DNA from: Caulochytrium protostelioides
Lineage: Eukaryota; Chytridiomycota; Caulochytriomycetes; Caulochytriales; Caulochytriaceae
Reading direction: 5' to 3'
DNA: 64,000 bases
Assembly: GCA_003615045.1 (NCBI GenBank)
Contig: ML014179.1
Location: 1 to 64,000, forward strand
How positions within the stretch are numbered: the stretch's first letter is position 1; every line of letters begins with the position of its first letter. The notes beneath the pieces were generated by a model. The model did not search any database, had not been told where the DNA came from, and worked only from the letters and a program-made list of their open reading frames with translations. The position numbers and the translations under genes were made by a program. This document shows, one piece after another, positions 8,932 through 19,450 of this stretch.

Positions 8932-11187
8932 TCACTCGTCCTCATCGCCATCCTGGCGGGCCTTGATGTTCTCGAACTGACGGGCCAGCTCCTCTTGATG
9001 CGCCTCCTGGGCCGACCCGGCCTGGTCCTGGCGGTTGGCGCGGCAGCTGTTGTTCTCGTCCTCGTCGTCCTCGTCGTCGTCGCCGTCGCAGTCGACGCCA
9101 CGCTCGCCCTCGACCGTCGGGTCCGCCTCAGCGGTCATCGCGTCCTGCGGCTGCATCGCCTGAGACTGCGCGTCCTGCATCTCCTGCGCTGGGACCTCCT
9201 GAGCCTGGTCCGCCTGAACCTGGGCGGCGCCCGCCGGCGCTGCATCAGCATTCACTTTGGCATCCCCAGCTGCACCGGCAGCCTGATCAGCGGCGTCGCC
9301 GTTCTTGTGGCCGATCTTGCCGATCCAGTTGTGCGCCGTGGCCTTCTGGTCCGCCTGGCCGGCCGCCGGGTGCGCCGCATCGGCTTTGTAGCCCTTGTGG
9401 CCCTTGCGCGCCAGCTGGGTCTTCGTCCACGTCCGGCCGTCGCGGGTGGCGGGATCCTCCTGCTGCCACGGGTGGTCGTCGTGGTCGTGCGCGTCGTGGT
9501 TCGCGTGGTCGTGATCGCGGTCGCGGTGCGCCGGCTGGTCGCCGCGTCGGTTCAAGCGGGGGTCACGGGGGGCCTTCGGGCCCGTGCCGCTGCGAGGGCC
9601 GTAGCCCATGTTGCCGCGCGCATGCAGGCGCTCATTGCCATGCTCGACCATCTCGGCGTCTTCGGCCATCTCGGCACCCTCAGGGTGCACTGCCGTGGCA
9701 TCCTCCGCGGCCGGCGTCTTTGCCTTCCACCCATCGTCGTTCCAGTCACCATGGTGTTCATCACCGTGGTACTCATCACCATGATGTTCGTCACCGTGGT
9801 GCTCATCGCCGTGGTGCTCGTCGCCGTGGTGCTCGTCGCCGTGGTGCTCGTCGCCGTGGTGCTCATCACCATGGTGGTCGTAGCCATGGTGCTCATCACC
9901 GTGGTGCTCGTCACCATGGTGCTCAACACCGTGGTGCTCGTCGCCGTGATGCTCATCACCGTGGTGCTCATCACCATGGTGGTCGTAGCCATGGTGGTCG
10001 TAGCCATGGTGTTTGTCGTCACCATTGCTGGCGCGAGCATGCAGACGGGCGTGGGCTTTCACCGGTGCGGCCTTCTTGGCGGGGGCGGCGCCGTGGCGGC
10101 CCGGCGCGTTCTTCCAGTTGTGCCCGGGGTAGTCGTGGCCATAGCCGTCGTGGCCATAGCCGTCGTGGCCATAGCCGTCGTGGCCATAGCCGTCGTGGCC
10201 ATAGCCGTCGTGACCGTGGCCATCGTGACCGAGGTCGTCGTGGCCGTAGCCATCGTGCCCGTAGCCGTCGTGGCCGTAGCCGTGGTTGTTTTCCCAACCT
10301 TTCCCAGGCCCGTGCCCAGGGACGGGACTGTCATGAGCAATTTCGTCCGCATCCCCCACGTACTTTTGGTCATCGGCCGCCGCCTGCTGGGTCTGGTCGC
10401 GATTGGCATTCTCTTGCGGCGGCGTCGGGCTGCGCCGCAGGCGTGTCAGCTTCTCGGGTTCGCCGCGGAGCGTCTCGCGGAGCTCGTCATCATGCTGCCA
10501 GCCATGATCATGGCCATGGCCATGGTGGTGGTCGTCGTCATCGTAGTCGTGATCGTGGTCGTGGACATAGTCGTGGTGATCGTCATCTAGCCAGCCGTGG
10601 TGATCGTCGTGATGGTCATTGTGCAGGTCGTCGTCATCGTGGTCCTGGTGGTCGTGGTCAAAGTCAGGGCCCAGGTGGTCGTCCCCGTCGTAGTGGCGGT
10701 CAGCATTCTCACCAGCGGCGTCGACGGCGTCAGCAGCAGCGTTGTTGGGCGGCGCCGCCCCGTCCGGCGCCATGGCGCCACGGGCCTCATTTTCGTCGTT
10801 GCCGTCATCAGCCTGCGGCGCATTGTTCGCCGCGGCAGGCGCCGCGGGAGCCTCGGCAGGCGCCGCCACAGCCGCGGGAGCCTCGGCCGCCGCCGGCGCC
10901 AGTATCTTGGCATTGGCCGCCGGCGCCTTGCGCAGGGACGTTTCCTTGTCGTTGACGACGGCCCAATCAAACACATCGTCGTGGGCGACATCGCGGCGGA
11001 CGCGGAAGCTGCGGCGGGAGAGCCCGCCGAGGACCGGGAGGTCGCGAAGGAGGTCGCTGGGCCCGGGCGCCGAGCGAGACGCGTCCGCGCCGGCGTCCGC
11101 CACGGTCTGATGGATGTCGCCGGCCTCCGTCTGGGCGTTGGCCGCCATGGCTAGCATGGACATGGTGATAAACTTCATCCACTGCAT
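8932..11187 (-). CDS. Secreted His/Asp/Gly-rich repeat protein
   Basis: The 751-residue protein begins with a signal peptide (MQWMKFITMSMLAMAANA). An Ala-rich segment follows, then a strongly acidic His/Asp block (DHDHDYDDDDHHHGHGHDH), a tandem block of GYGHD pentapeptides, and a second tandem block of HHGDE/HHGYD pentapeptides. The C-terminal third is Ala/Asp/Gln-rich. Several basic sites (SRRSF, VRRD, LRRSP, LNRRGD) and two LHAR motifs flank the blocks and could be kexin-type processing sites. No enzyme domain is present. The His density suggests metal binding (Zn, Ni or Cu), which is inference. Frame choice is firm: the long ORF on the opposite strand is a low-complexity shadow of the repeats. 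A TATATAAA lies about 400 bp upstream. The hydrophobin, another secreted protein, is the next gene on the same strand. Confidence 0.75.
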   Translation of the reverse strand: MQWMKFITMSMLAMAANAQTEAGDIHQTVADAGADASRSAPGPSDLLRDLPVLGGLSRRSFRVRRDVAHDDVFDWAVVNDKETSLRKAPAANAKILAPAAAEAPAAVAAPAEAPAAPAAANNAPQADDGNDENEARGAMAPDGAAPPNNAAADAVDAAGENADRHYDGDDHLGPDFDHDHQDHDDDDLHNDHHDDHHGWLDDDHHDYVHDHDHDYDDDDHHHGHGHDHGWQHDDELRETLRGEPEKLTRLRRSPTPPQENANRDQTQQAAADDQKYVGDADEIAHDSPVPGHGPGKGWENNHGYGHDGYGHDGYGHDDLGHDGHGHDGYGHDGYGHDGYGHDGYGHDGYGHDYPGHNWKNAPGRHGAAPAKKAAPVKAHARLHARASNGDDKHHGYDHHGYDHHGDEHHGDEHHGDEHHGVEHHGDEHHGDEHHGYDHHGDEHHGDEHHGDEHHGDEHHGDEHHGDEHHGDEYHGDEHHGDWNDDGWKAKTPAAEDATAVHPEGAEMAEDAEMVEHGNERLHARGNMGYGPRSGTGPKAPRDPRLNRRGDQPAHRDRDHDHANHDAHDHDDHPWQQEDPATRDGRTWTKTQLARKGHKGYKADAAHPAAGQADQKATAHNWIGKIGHKNGDAADQAAGAAGDAKVNADAAPAGAAQVQADQAQEVPAQEMQDAQSQAMQPQDAMTAEADPTVEGERGVDCDGDDDEDDEDENNSCRANRQDQAGSAQEAHQEELARQFENIKARQDGDEDE
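9745..10016 (-). repeat. 15-bp coding minisatellite (HHGDE/HHGYD units)
   Basis: A run of 15-bp units encodes His-His-Gly-Asp-Glu with variants (Val, Tyr-Asp). The units are nearly identical in DNA sequence, indicating recent copy-number change. Confidence 0.85.
10128..10290 (-). repeat. 15-bp coding minisatellite (GYGHD units)
   Basis: Nearly identical 15-bp units encode Gly-Tyr-Gly-His-Asp, with a few DLGHD/GHGHD variants. It is separate in sequence from the second pentapeptide block in the same gene. Confidence 0.85.
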
Positions 11188-11585
11188 GATGGCAGATTTA
11201 AGCTCGAGCGGGATAACTGGAAAAAGGGGGGCGGGTGTGCACGAAGGGTGGAGAAGTAAAAAGGTTCCGGCTTACGAAGGCGGGGTGGTGGCACGGGGCA
11301 AGGCTGACCACGTGGTCGGGGCGCGGATCAGATGCAAATCGCGGGTCGACTGGTGACTCGACGGGATATGAACGATGCGCTGAACAAGCGGGTCGGGCGG
11401 CGTTAAACGGCTGGAGGACAGGTAAGCGTCTAAGATAAGAAAGCGCTGGGGCGGGGTAAGCGGCTGCTGCTGGGCGGCGGATCGGCTTCGCTCGGAGGGG
11501 TGTTGGGCGTCGAGCTCTGCAGAACGAGAACTTAATCGTTGCCACATCATGACGAAAACCAAGCGGAAGCAGCGACGATGTGGTG

Positions 11586-11593
11586 TTTATATA
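11586..11593 (-). promoter_or_regulatory. Candidate TATA box (TATATAAA) of the His-rich gene
   Basis: It lies on the minus strand about 400 bp before the ATG at 11187. This is a sequence match only; the distance implies a long 5' UTR or an unseen leader intron. Confidence 0.3.
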
Positions 11594-12891
11594 GTGTAGG
11601 AGCACTGGTACCCGTCGGAGACGATCTGCAATGTGATCCGCAATCGGTCACGCCGTGCGGTGCGGCAAATCGCCGACAGCCAGCGAAATTCTGGCGCGAA
11701 CTCGTTTTTCCTTGACGCTGGTCTGACGCCGAGGACCGCAGGAAAGAAGCGCGACGACAAAAGCAGCGGTATCTCGCCTCGCTGTCTCTGCCTGGGCCGA
11801 TCTCTAGATTGGCCTGTTGCGGCTCTAGTTTTCCCTTTGCTGCTGCGCCTGCATAGAAACGCCCGACCGCTGTCCATCCTTCTTCCACTGCTTGCGCCTG
11901 CATCGCACGCCGGACGCATCATACAACGCGAAAAAAATCAATGGATACAGCCAGCCAACAGGGATGCAATGATGACACGAATACGCTTCCGCAACAGTTG
12001 CGGTTCAGTACGGCCTGAAGGGCCGGAGGCCGCGGCCACGGCAGGCCCCTTGGACCCGCCGTCTGACTGGTGAAGGGGCGGAGCAGGGTTGACGAGCAGC
12101 GATTTTCGCATCCTCGTCGGCTTACTCAGACGACCAGATGGGCCCATGGCAGCTCTGCTGCGGCCTGCCCTTCGCATGATGTGGCCGCTGAAGAGAAGCG
12201 TCTTTGTTGGCTTGACACGACTGCTTTGAGCAGCTTGCGAGAAAAACTTGGTAGACGCAGGGCGGAGCCCAATCGGTCGCCACCACGAGCCGCTGGATGG
12301 CCCGCAGGGCTGCATAAATGTCTGCCATACTTCTTTGCGCCGTCAAGGGTGTCCGTGCATGAGTCTACCTTATCGTCTATCGTTCTTTTTCTCGATGGCG
12401 CGGACAGATTTCCCACGGCGTTTGCCCCACCGTGGCCTTCCGCATCCCTCGCCTCCACCGGAAAGCACTGCTGACGGCTCGCTCGTCGCCGCTGCTGGGC
12501 TCGATGTCGACCCGCTCGACTGCCAGGTCACACACTGAGGGCCAGACGGTCCGTGTCGGCCCCCGCTGCTTTCCCGGCCCCGTCAACCACAGCAGCAACG
12601 GCGGCATTGCCCGGTGGCTTGGACGTGCCGCCCGACATGTCCGGGTATCGCCACGCCGGCTGCGTCGGTGGCCGCTGCGCAACGCGCATGCGCATGCGAT
12701 GCGCCACGTGGCCAGTCGGTTCCCGCGATCCCGCGGTCGATCGGCGGGTGGCACGTTCGGTGGATCGAGCATGCCCTGCGGCCACTTCATGGCCCATCGC
12801 CGGGTTCCCACGGCCCTGCCGTCGTCGACGCCACCAGCCGTCGCCGACGGTATGCCGTTGGCGGGGACAGCGATTCCTGCCGAGCAGCGTC

Positions 12892-12954
12892 AGGTCTGCG
12901 GATAAGTCTGCGAATAGGTCTGCGGAGGGGTCTGCGGAGGGGTCTGCGGAGGGG
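12892..12954. repeat. 12-bp tandem repeat (ggtctgcggagg units)
   Basis: About five units of 12 bp are present; the last three are perfect copies and the first two degenerate. It lies in non-coding DNA. Confidence 0.8.
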
Positions 12955-13485
12955 GTTGTCAAGGTCCGCTCGGCGATCGCCGGTATGGTGGGCGTCGCGA
13001 GGGCGATCCGCCGGTTGACGCGATCGGCTCGGTCCGCGGCCTTCTGACCGCATCACGACGGCGTGAGTGCGTGAGGACCGGTCGGGTCGCCGCCGGCGGC
13101 GACGTGGCGCAGCGGGTCAAATGACGTCGAAACTGAGCCACGCGGCGCGAGGGCCCCCCACCGGAGGCGGACCGAATCCCCGCATCGCCGCGCGTATCCC
13201 CGATCGTCCTGCATCAGCGCGGCAGGACACGCTCGAGCAGGTTTGGGCCGCAGGCCACGGCGACGTCGCCGCTCCTCCGGATGACGCCATGAAGGGGTGC
13301 GTCGGGAGCGGGCCGTCGCGGCGCACCGAGGGCAGCGACGACAGGCGCGAGGACGGCGCACCTGCGACGGCCGGGAGCCGCGCGGCCGGCCGCGGTCGTC
13401 TCCTCGGCGGCGCCGCACTGACCCTCCCCCTTCCAAGGCGGCACGGGCATGACGCGATCTGGTCCGGACGGCGCGTCGTCTGGCC

Positions 13486-13493
13486 TTTATAAA
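13486..13493 (+). promoter_or_regulatory. Candidate TATA box (TTTATAAA) of the 166-aa protein gene
   Basis: It lies about 365 bp upstream of the ATG at 13856, in an otherwise GC-rich stretch. Its role is inferred from sequence alone. Confidence 0.35.
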
Positions 13494-13754
13494 GTGTGAA
13501 CTTCAGGGCAGGTGGCTACTTCCCGCACGTCATTGCAGTTGGGGTGGGCCGGGGGAGAGTAGGCGACGGGATACAGGGGTCACATCGGTGTGGTGTTGAA
13601 CCAACCAGCTTCTTGCACTATCCTCCATCGAATCAATTTTCGTCCTTCATCAGCACCCGTTCCTCAGGATCCTCTGATCCTCTCACACGTTACTTCATTT
13701 CTTTTCATTACTCAACGACGATTATTTTTTTCGTCCCCGAGTCGCTTCTCTTCT

Positions 13755-13828
13755 GTACGTGGATCCTTCCACCGCGACCTACGCATCGATTTCGACCACG
13801 CTGAGCGGGTTGCATTGTTCTTTTTCAG
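13755..13828 (+). other. Possible 5' UTR intron
   Basis: A GTACGT donor at 13755 and a pyrimidine-rich TTTTTCAG acceptor ending at 13828 lie just before the start codon of the 166-aa gene. The donor equals the one used in ACADM. There is no coding evidence, since both ends are in the leader. Confidence 0.35.
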
Positions 13829-13855
13829 ACCCAGCGCACCATCGTCATCGCTATC

Positions 13856-14356
13856 ATGTTCGCACCATCGACCGCTCGCGTCCTGGGGATCGCCTCGTCG
13901 GCCATGCGCCGCCCGGTCGCCTTGATGCCGTCGTCGGCACCGGCATCGATGCTGTCAGGGCGCCGGCTGATCTCTTCCAAAAACAACTCGCAGGACGAGC
14001 TGAGTGACGCGCAGGCCAGCAGTGGCACGCTGAGCAAGATGTACCACCACTCCAAAGCGCACGGCTCGATCGGGCCGCTCGTCGGCATCACCGCCATGGT
14101 CATGGGCTTCATGGCCTGGTGGCTCGTCGACCACCTCGGCGACCACAACCCCGCCGCACCGGGCTTCCGCGAGGCGCAGACGACCCCGCTCAAGAACCAG
14201 CACAAGTTCAACCCGTACCGTACGCCCGAGACCATGCGCCAGGGCTACGAGCAGGCCATCAAGCAGGACGAGACCCCTCGCTTCCTCGAGCTGTTCCATA
14301 CCAAGCGGCCCGATAACGCGCCGGCCACCGACGCCGCCGCCCGCGCAACACTTTAA
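13856..14356 (+). CDS. Small mitochondrial inner-membrane-type protein, unknown function
   Basis: The 166-residue protein has a basic, Ser/Ala-rich N-terminus without acidic residues (MFAPSTARVLGIASSAMRRP), ending near GRRLISSKNN, a plausible matrix presequence. One transmembrane helix follows (about residues 71-92, IGPLVGITAMVMGFMAWWLV). The tail is hydrophilic and Pro/Asp-rich with NPYRTPETMRQGYEQA. The layout recalls single-span accessory subunits of respiratory complexes, but I see no diagnostic motif and give no name. The downstream flank is AT-rich, as expected for a 3' end. Confidence 0.7.
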   Translation: MFAPSTARVLGIASSAMRRPVALMPSSAPASMLSGRRLISSKNNSQDELSDAQASSGTLSKMYHHSKAHGSIGPLVGITAMVMGFMAWWLVDHLGDHNPAAPGFREAQTTPLKNQHKFNPYRTPETMRQGYEQAIKQDETPRFLELFHTKRPDNAPATDAAARATL

Positions 14357-16721
14357 CTCCGTTAGTTGGTTGGAGCCGCGTCCCCCATCCGCTGTCGGAA
14401 CAGGTGCGAGGCTGTTGCGTGTTGATTCCTTGTATGTTATTGCTCTTATTTTATTTTGATAATTTTTTTCGGTCGTTAAGTTGACGGCATCGGCGCTGAA
14501 CCCTTGGACGTGGTTGATGCTTGGTCGAGATCCTTGGCAACACTCACATCGCGGAGTTTGAAGCGTCGGCTGACATCGCCGTGAGCTTGTGTCTTCTGGG
14601 CTTTGTCATGCACTCGCGATGTGGATTGAGCTAATCGCTCATCGAGGCTGTGGCATCGCATCTGCTTCCGTCAGGCTTCATGGATTCTGCAACATCTGTC
14701 AGCCGGTAGTCTTCACCCTGTTTTCATCCTTATCGACTTTTCACGGCATACGCATCGTGCCGTACCGGTCATCTCAGTCATCTCTGGACCCGCGCGCCCC
14801 TCCCCAACCAGCCTCGCAAACAGCCACGAGCCCTTTTTTGAGCCGTGCGGCAGCCTCACGACGATGATGAAAAAAAAAATGAAGTCATGGTCGTCGTCGT
14901 CGCCGCAGTCGGTCCGCCTCCCTCGAACAGGGTAAGGTCTCCGCTGCACCAGCGGTGCCCGCCACGCGTGCTGAGCCGTTGGCGGCCGTCGCCACAGCCG
15001 CATCGAGCGCCTCGCAGCGCCTCGCGTTCTCGACCTGTCTCGAGGGCGCTTACGCGCATGTTCCTGCGCGGCATGCAACACGCGCGACGGCTGACGCCGG
15101 GTGAACTGAGCACCGGCCCGCAACAGGCATCAGCACGGGCTGTCCTCGATGCGGCATCCGCGTCGGCCCTCTGCGCAGCAGCAGCAGCAGCGGCGGTCCC
15201 GATCCGTCCTCCCCCACCGCCATACGAAACGAGGGGCCCGCCATACAGGACAATGGTCTCGACGTCATGCGGCGTGCGGAATCGCCTTCCGATGATGGCG
15301 TGGGATCCCCTCGGAAGCGGATTGCCCCGTCCATGCCACCAGCACAACGTGCTGAGCTGCTGGGGGCTTAGCCGGCCGATCCCCGCGGGCCTTGGCAACG
15401 GGCGATCCCTGCTGACTCAACGCGCTCGCCGACGCCGACGCCGGCCGCTGCTCTCTTTGTCTTCTGCGGGTGGCGGAGTCGGACCCGGGCCCAGCGGCAG
15501 CGGTCCGGCGCCCGGCGGCGTCGTCCCGATTAGGTGAAATTCGTGGGTTCCCGGCTCGTCGGTCGCTGGGCGCCGGCACCACGGCGGCGAAGGAGGCCTC
15601 CCCGCCGGGGCGGCGTGCGCGCCGCCTTCGCTCGCCACGGCCGTCGCAAGCAACCGCGTCGCAGCATGGCGTTGCTCCGCAGCTGCGGAACTCAGGGTCT
15701 TGCGCGACGCGCGTCGGGTCGAGGCCCAGGGGGATCATCGCAGGCGGTGAAGTGCGTAGGCGGGTTGTGTGGCGCGGATGGGGATGCGCGTGGACGCGCT
15801 CAGGACGACGGGATCCCCGCTTCAAGCATTACGCCAGGCACATGTCCGTGCCTGACACATGTCCGCGCCAGCACAGGTCGGACTTGCGCATCGCGGACGG
15901 GGTTCCCCTCGGCCAGGCGGCCACGACTCGGCCATGGCGACCGCTGAATAAAGTCATGACATGGATCATCACGCGACATGGGTTTCAGAAAGGCATGCCC
16001 CTTGATGCTGCTCCTCGTTTCGGACTCCGGAGTCGAAGCCGAGGATGGTTCGTTTGCAGACGTCATTAGATAAGCTCCGGAGAGTCAGACGGACGCCATC
16101 GCGCCATCTGATCCTTCTACAGCAACCGTCCTGCCTGTGAGACAGCAACAACAGCTCCTCTTTAACGCGGCGAGTAAGGTGTCGAGTCAGGCGTCCACCG
16201 ACTGGCCCAGTTGCATTGCTCCTGGCACGCGCCGCTCTGCACCGAACGCCTCGGGCTGGACCCTGAGACGTAGGGGCGCCGACCCAGCTGTCTCTTTTTG
16301 TTTTTTCTCTGCGCTTGTTCCGCTTCAATCCCCGCCGCGCCCCACGGGCTCGTGCGCGGCCCATCGTCCGTTCGACCTGGACGACCTCCACCGCATGGCA
16401 CTTGCGTGATCGGCTTACCCAGTATCCAGCGATCCTCCAATTGCGGCGCGACCCTCCGGTCTCCGCCGCTTTGGTGCGCGTCGCGCCTTCCGCCGGCGGC
16501 CGTGACACGCCCGCTCGCGCTCCTGCGACGACCGGCCCCCCTCGTGATCGGGCTGCGTGCTCCGGTGATTCGAGCGAGGACGACGACAACAACAACAACA
16601 ACAACGACGACGACGACGACGACGACAAAAACGGCGGCGGCGGCGGCGGCGGCAACGTGCGCCATCCTTTGCTTCGACGTGGGCGTGCCGTCCCTCCGCT
16701 GCACCCCGCGCCGCGTCCGCC
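14357..16721. other. Intergenic region upstream of the ferric reductase
   Basis: The first 0.5 kb is AT-rich (3' flank of the 166-aa gene). The rest is GC-rich with Arg/Ala-rich frames open on both strands and no recognisable domain. A trinucleotide block at 16.58-16.65 kb lies just before the next gene and is probably in its leader. Confidence 0.4.
16577..16653. repeat. Compound trinucleotide repeat (GAC/AAC/GGC)
   Basis: Runs of gac, aac, gac and then ggc triplets follow one another for about 75 bp, ending about 70 bp before the ferric reductase ATG. The repeat is probably in the 5' UTR. Confidence 0.85.
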
Positions 16722-18767
16722 ATGCTGTCCAGTGACACGGTGGACATGGCCGCCGACATGGGCGCTGCGGCCTTCGCATCCCTCCGCGGCGTCGCCAGCA
16801 AGGCCGCGGCGACCGTCGCCATCAACGCGACGGCGACGGCGACGGCGACGGCGGCAGCCAGCGCTGCCGCCACCGCCACCGCCACCGTCGACCCTGACAA
16901 GTGGAAGAACGGCTACTATGTGCCGTCCACCGAGGAGCGGCTCGCGGAGATGGCTGGCCGCGACTCGTACATGGACCAGCCGCGACACTCGGTGAACATG
17001 CTCTGGTTCTGCGCGGCGCTGCTGCTGCTCGCGACGCTACGACACATTGCGATCACTGTCGAGCGGCGCGTGCCGTGGGTGCGCGCGCGACTCACGCAGC
17101 CGGGCAGCGCGGCCGTGCGATGGCGTGCGCTGAGTCGCGCCGTCACGATCCGGCGCTACAAGGGCGTCTCGGTCCTCGCTTGGGGGTCCATCATCGCCAT
17201 GAGCCTGTTCGCGACGATCTACTGCTTCGCCATCCAGCCATATTACCGCCCCAACTACATGTACGGCTCGCCGCCGCTCGCCCTGCGGTCCGGCGTCATG
17301 GCCATCGCGCTGCTGCCCGTCTCGATGATCGTCGGCCTCAAGATCACGCCGGTGCCCTGGTTGACGGGGCTCTCGTACGCCGAGCTCAACGTCTACCACC
17401 GGTGGTTCTCGCGCGTTATGCTGTTTTTGTCGGTGGTGCATACCGTGCCCTTCGTGATCCAGTATGGCCAGCAGTCGTTCCTATCGACGTGGTATCATGT
17501 CAGTGCCCACTACATTGTGTGGACCGGTATTGCCTCGCTGGCGCTGCTCATTTGGATCGTTTTCTCGTCGTTCCTGCCGCTCCGCAACCGTGCCTACGAG
17601 TTCTTTGTCGTGCAGCACATTCTGACGTCGGTGCTCTTTGTCTTTTTCATGTACCTGCACTGTGGCCTGCTGATGGACTCGCGCAAGTATGTCTCGGCCA
17701 CGATCTGCATTTGGGCCGGCAGCGTCGCCGCGCGCACCTTTATGCACACGATCCCGCGGCTGATTCGTGGCGAGCGCAAGTTCCGCCGTGCCGCCTACCC
17801 GTCGCTCGTCGAGGCCTTGCCCGGCCTCGTTCGAATCACCGTGCCGGTCGGCCGCGATGTGCTCTGGCACCCGGGTCAGCACGTGTTTCTCCGCTGGGGC
17901 GGCCTCAAGAACGCCCACCAGAACCACCCATACTCGGTCGTCAATGCCAAACTCGATCCCTCCGACGCGATGGTTCTGCTCGTGAAGGTCGAGCAGGGCA
18001 TCTCGCGGTCGCTTCACGACGAAGTGCAACGCCACTGTGTCTCCTACGGGCCCGACGACAGCTTGCTGACGGCCCACGAGAGCGAGTTCCCGAGTATCAC
18101 CAAGCTCATGATTGTCGACGGCCCCTATGGCGCGGCCTTCCCGTACCGTATGTACGACCAGCTCGTGCTGCTGGCCGGCGGCTCGGGCGCAGCGTCCATC
18201 ATTGCGCCCTTCCAAGCCTGGTGCGCCCACCAGGCCGCCAACCTGGCGATTGGCCGCTTGCAGGACGTGCCGCCCCGCGTCACGATGCTGTGGGCGATCC
18301 GCGACCCGAACCACCGCGTGTGGTACGAGCCGCTGCTCCGCGACGCTTACGACCAGTGCGTGTCGCTCGGCATCGAAGTGGATGTGCATATCTACGTCAC
18401 GCGCCAGACGTCGCCCGAGGTGGCCGAGAAGGGCCTCGCGTCGGCGCCCATCGCGTCGGCGCCCATCGCGTCGGCCGAGCTCAAGGACGAGGCGACGGCC
18501 CGCCATCCGTGGATGGCGGAGCACGGCATCGGCCTGGCGACCGTGCCGCAGCCGTCGTTCATGGTGCGCACGGGCCGGCCCAACCTGAGCGCGATCCTCC
18601 CTAATCTCTGGGAACGCAGCCGCGGCCGCGTCGCCTGCCTGGCCTGCGGCAGCGCGCCCTTCATGGGCGATGTCGAGCGGGGCGTCACGCGCCAGCAGCA
18701 GACCATTGCCCGCGGCACCAGCGCCATTACGGACCTCGCGTACATCGCCGAAGCCTACACGTGGTAG
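16722..18767 (+). CDS. Ferric-chelate reductase / NADPH oxidase-family transmembrane oxidoreductase
   Basis: The 681-residue protein has a low-complexity Ala/Thr N-terminus, then about six transmembrane helices carrying the bis-haem ligands. His226 and His240 (YHRWFSRVMLFLSVVH) and His299 and His313 (QHILTSVLFVFFMYLH) are each 14 apart, the classic ferric reductase domain pattern. The cytosolic part has the FAD-binding HPYSVV motif (about residue 402), the DGPYG motif of the family and the NAD(P)H-binding LLAGGSGAAS. A terminal CGSAPFMGDV block is also typical. It would move electrons from NADPH through FAD and two haems to extracellular Fe3+ or Cu2+. The layout resembles fungal FRE proteins rather than NOX, because EF-hands and NOX loops are absent. 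A short SAPIASAPIAS duplication sits in the NAD domain. No intron is needed. Confidence 0.88.
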   Translation: MLSSDTVDMAADMGAAAFASLRGVASKAAATVAINATATATATAAASAAATATATVDPDKWKNGYYVPSTEERLAEMAGRDSYMDQPRHSVNMLWFCAALLLLATLRHIAITVERRVPWVRARLTQPGSAAVRWRALSRAVTIRRYKGVSVLAWGSIIAMSLFATIYCFAIQPYYRPNYMYGSPPLALRSGVMAIALLPVSMIVGLKITPVPWLTGLSYAELNVYHRWFSRVMLFLSVVHTVPFVIQYGQQSFLSTWYHVSAHYIVWTGIASLALLIWIVFSSFLPLRNRAYEFFVVQHILTSVLFVFFMYLHCGLLMDSRKYVSATICIWAGSVAARTFMHTIPRLIRGERKFRRAAYPSLVEALPGLVRITVPVGRDVLWHPGQHVFLRWGGLKNAHQNHPYSVVNAKLDPSDAMVLLVKVEQGISRSLHDEVQRHCVSYGPDDSLLTAHESEFPSITKLMIVDGPYGAAFPYRMYDQLVLLAGGSGAASIIAPFQAWCAHQAANLAIGRLQDVPPRVTMLWAIRDPNHRVWYEPLLRDAYDQCVSLGIEVDVHIYVTRQTSPEVAEKGLASAPIASAPIASAELKDEATARHPWMAEHGIGLATVPQPSFMVRTGRPNLSAILPNLWERSRGRVACLACGSAPFMGDVERGVTRQQQTIARGTSAITDLAYIAEAYTW

Positions 18768-19450
18768 AATGCGGATTCCAGCATCGACCACGTGACACTC
18801 CTTGGATGGATCCCTCCGCCCTTCCCTCCCACTTTCCTCCACGCACCCCTGCTGCCTCATAGCCTCCTGAATTCTCACTTCTCACTTCACGTATCTCATA
18901 CTGTTACCCTCTCGACCGACTTGGTCTGGCCGGCGCATTGGCGCAGTGACCCAACATATCGTCTCAGTCCGAGAGACGTGGCATACGCCCGCCACTTCGA
19001 GGTGTGGCGCAGCTCGATCGACGGGGAGCGGTGGCGCAGCGTCGCGGGCTCCACGGGCGCACCCTGAACCGGCATGCCCGGGGCAGGCCGCAACCGCCGG
19101 GTGCATCGACGATCCACGGTCCCACCCGTCGTAGCGCTACAGAGTCTGCGGAGGGCGGCGCGATCAGGATGGCCCTACGAGCGCCTTCCAGGACGATCTC
19201 CTGCAGCACCTCGTTCCCCGAAGACGCTGATCACGTCGACCCGGCGATAAGCTCTTAGGACGGCGTGGACCGTCGGACGCCGCGCATCGCCCGGGTCTCC
19301 CTCCTCCCTCCTCCGAAGTCCGCGCGTCGGTGGCGGCGCCAGACAGACAGACAGACGAGCGACGCGTATGCTCCTTGGCTGCGTCCACGCGCGCTCCCGG
19401 CCTGCGTCTTCGTGCCTCCCCCCCGACCCCGGCTGCTGCCCCTCGCCACC
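18768..19450. other. Spacer and leader upstream of the Mim1-like gene
   Basis: This 0.7-kb stretch is pyrimidine-rich at first (3' flank of the reductase), then GC-rich. The Mim1 frame extends upstream without a stop but without a better start than 19451. No separate gene is seen. Confidence 0.4.

Larger units (their letters stand above)
11188..13855. other. Intergenic region between two divergent genes
   Basis: This 2.7-kb region lies between the His-rich gene (minus) and the 166-aa mitochondrial protein (plus). ORFs on both strands are Arg/Pro-rich and typical of open frames in GC-rich non-coding DNA. It contains a 12-bp tandem repeat (12.89-12.95 kb), a TATA-like element on each strand and a candidate leader intron. 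No gene is recognised. Confidence 0.4.

Noticed and set aside
8926-10590. 554-codon Val/Leu-rich plus-strand ORF opposite the His-rich gene
   Set aside because: It is the complement of the HHGDE and GYGHD arrays. It has no domain, and the minus-strand frame has an ATG, a signal peptide and greater length.
12122-12346. Minus-strand DIYAALRAIQRL peptide as a fourth nuclease relic
   Set aside because: Only a few residues fit the motif, and neither the Arg-rich tail nor DNA similarity to the other copies is present.
15969-16988. 339-codon minus-strand ORF upstream of the ferric reductase
   Set aside because: It overlaps the reductase start in antisense, and its composition is driven by the trinucleotide repeats.
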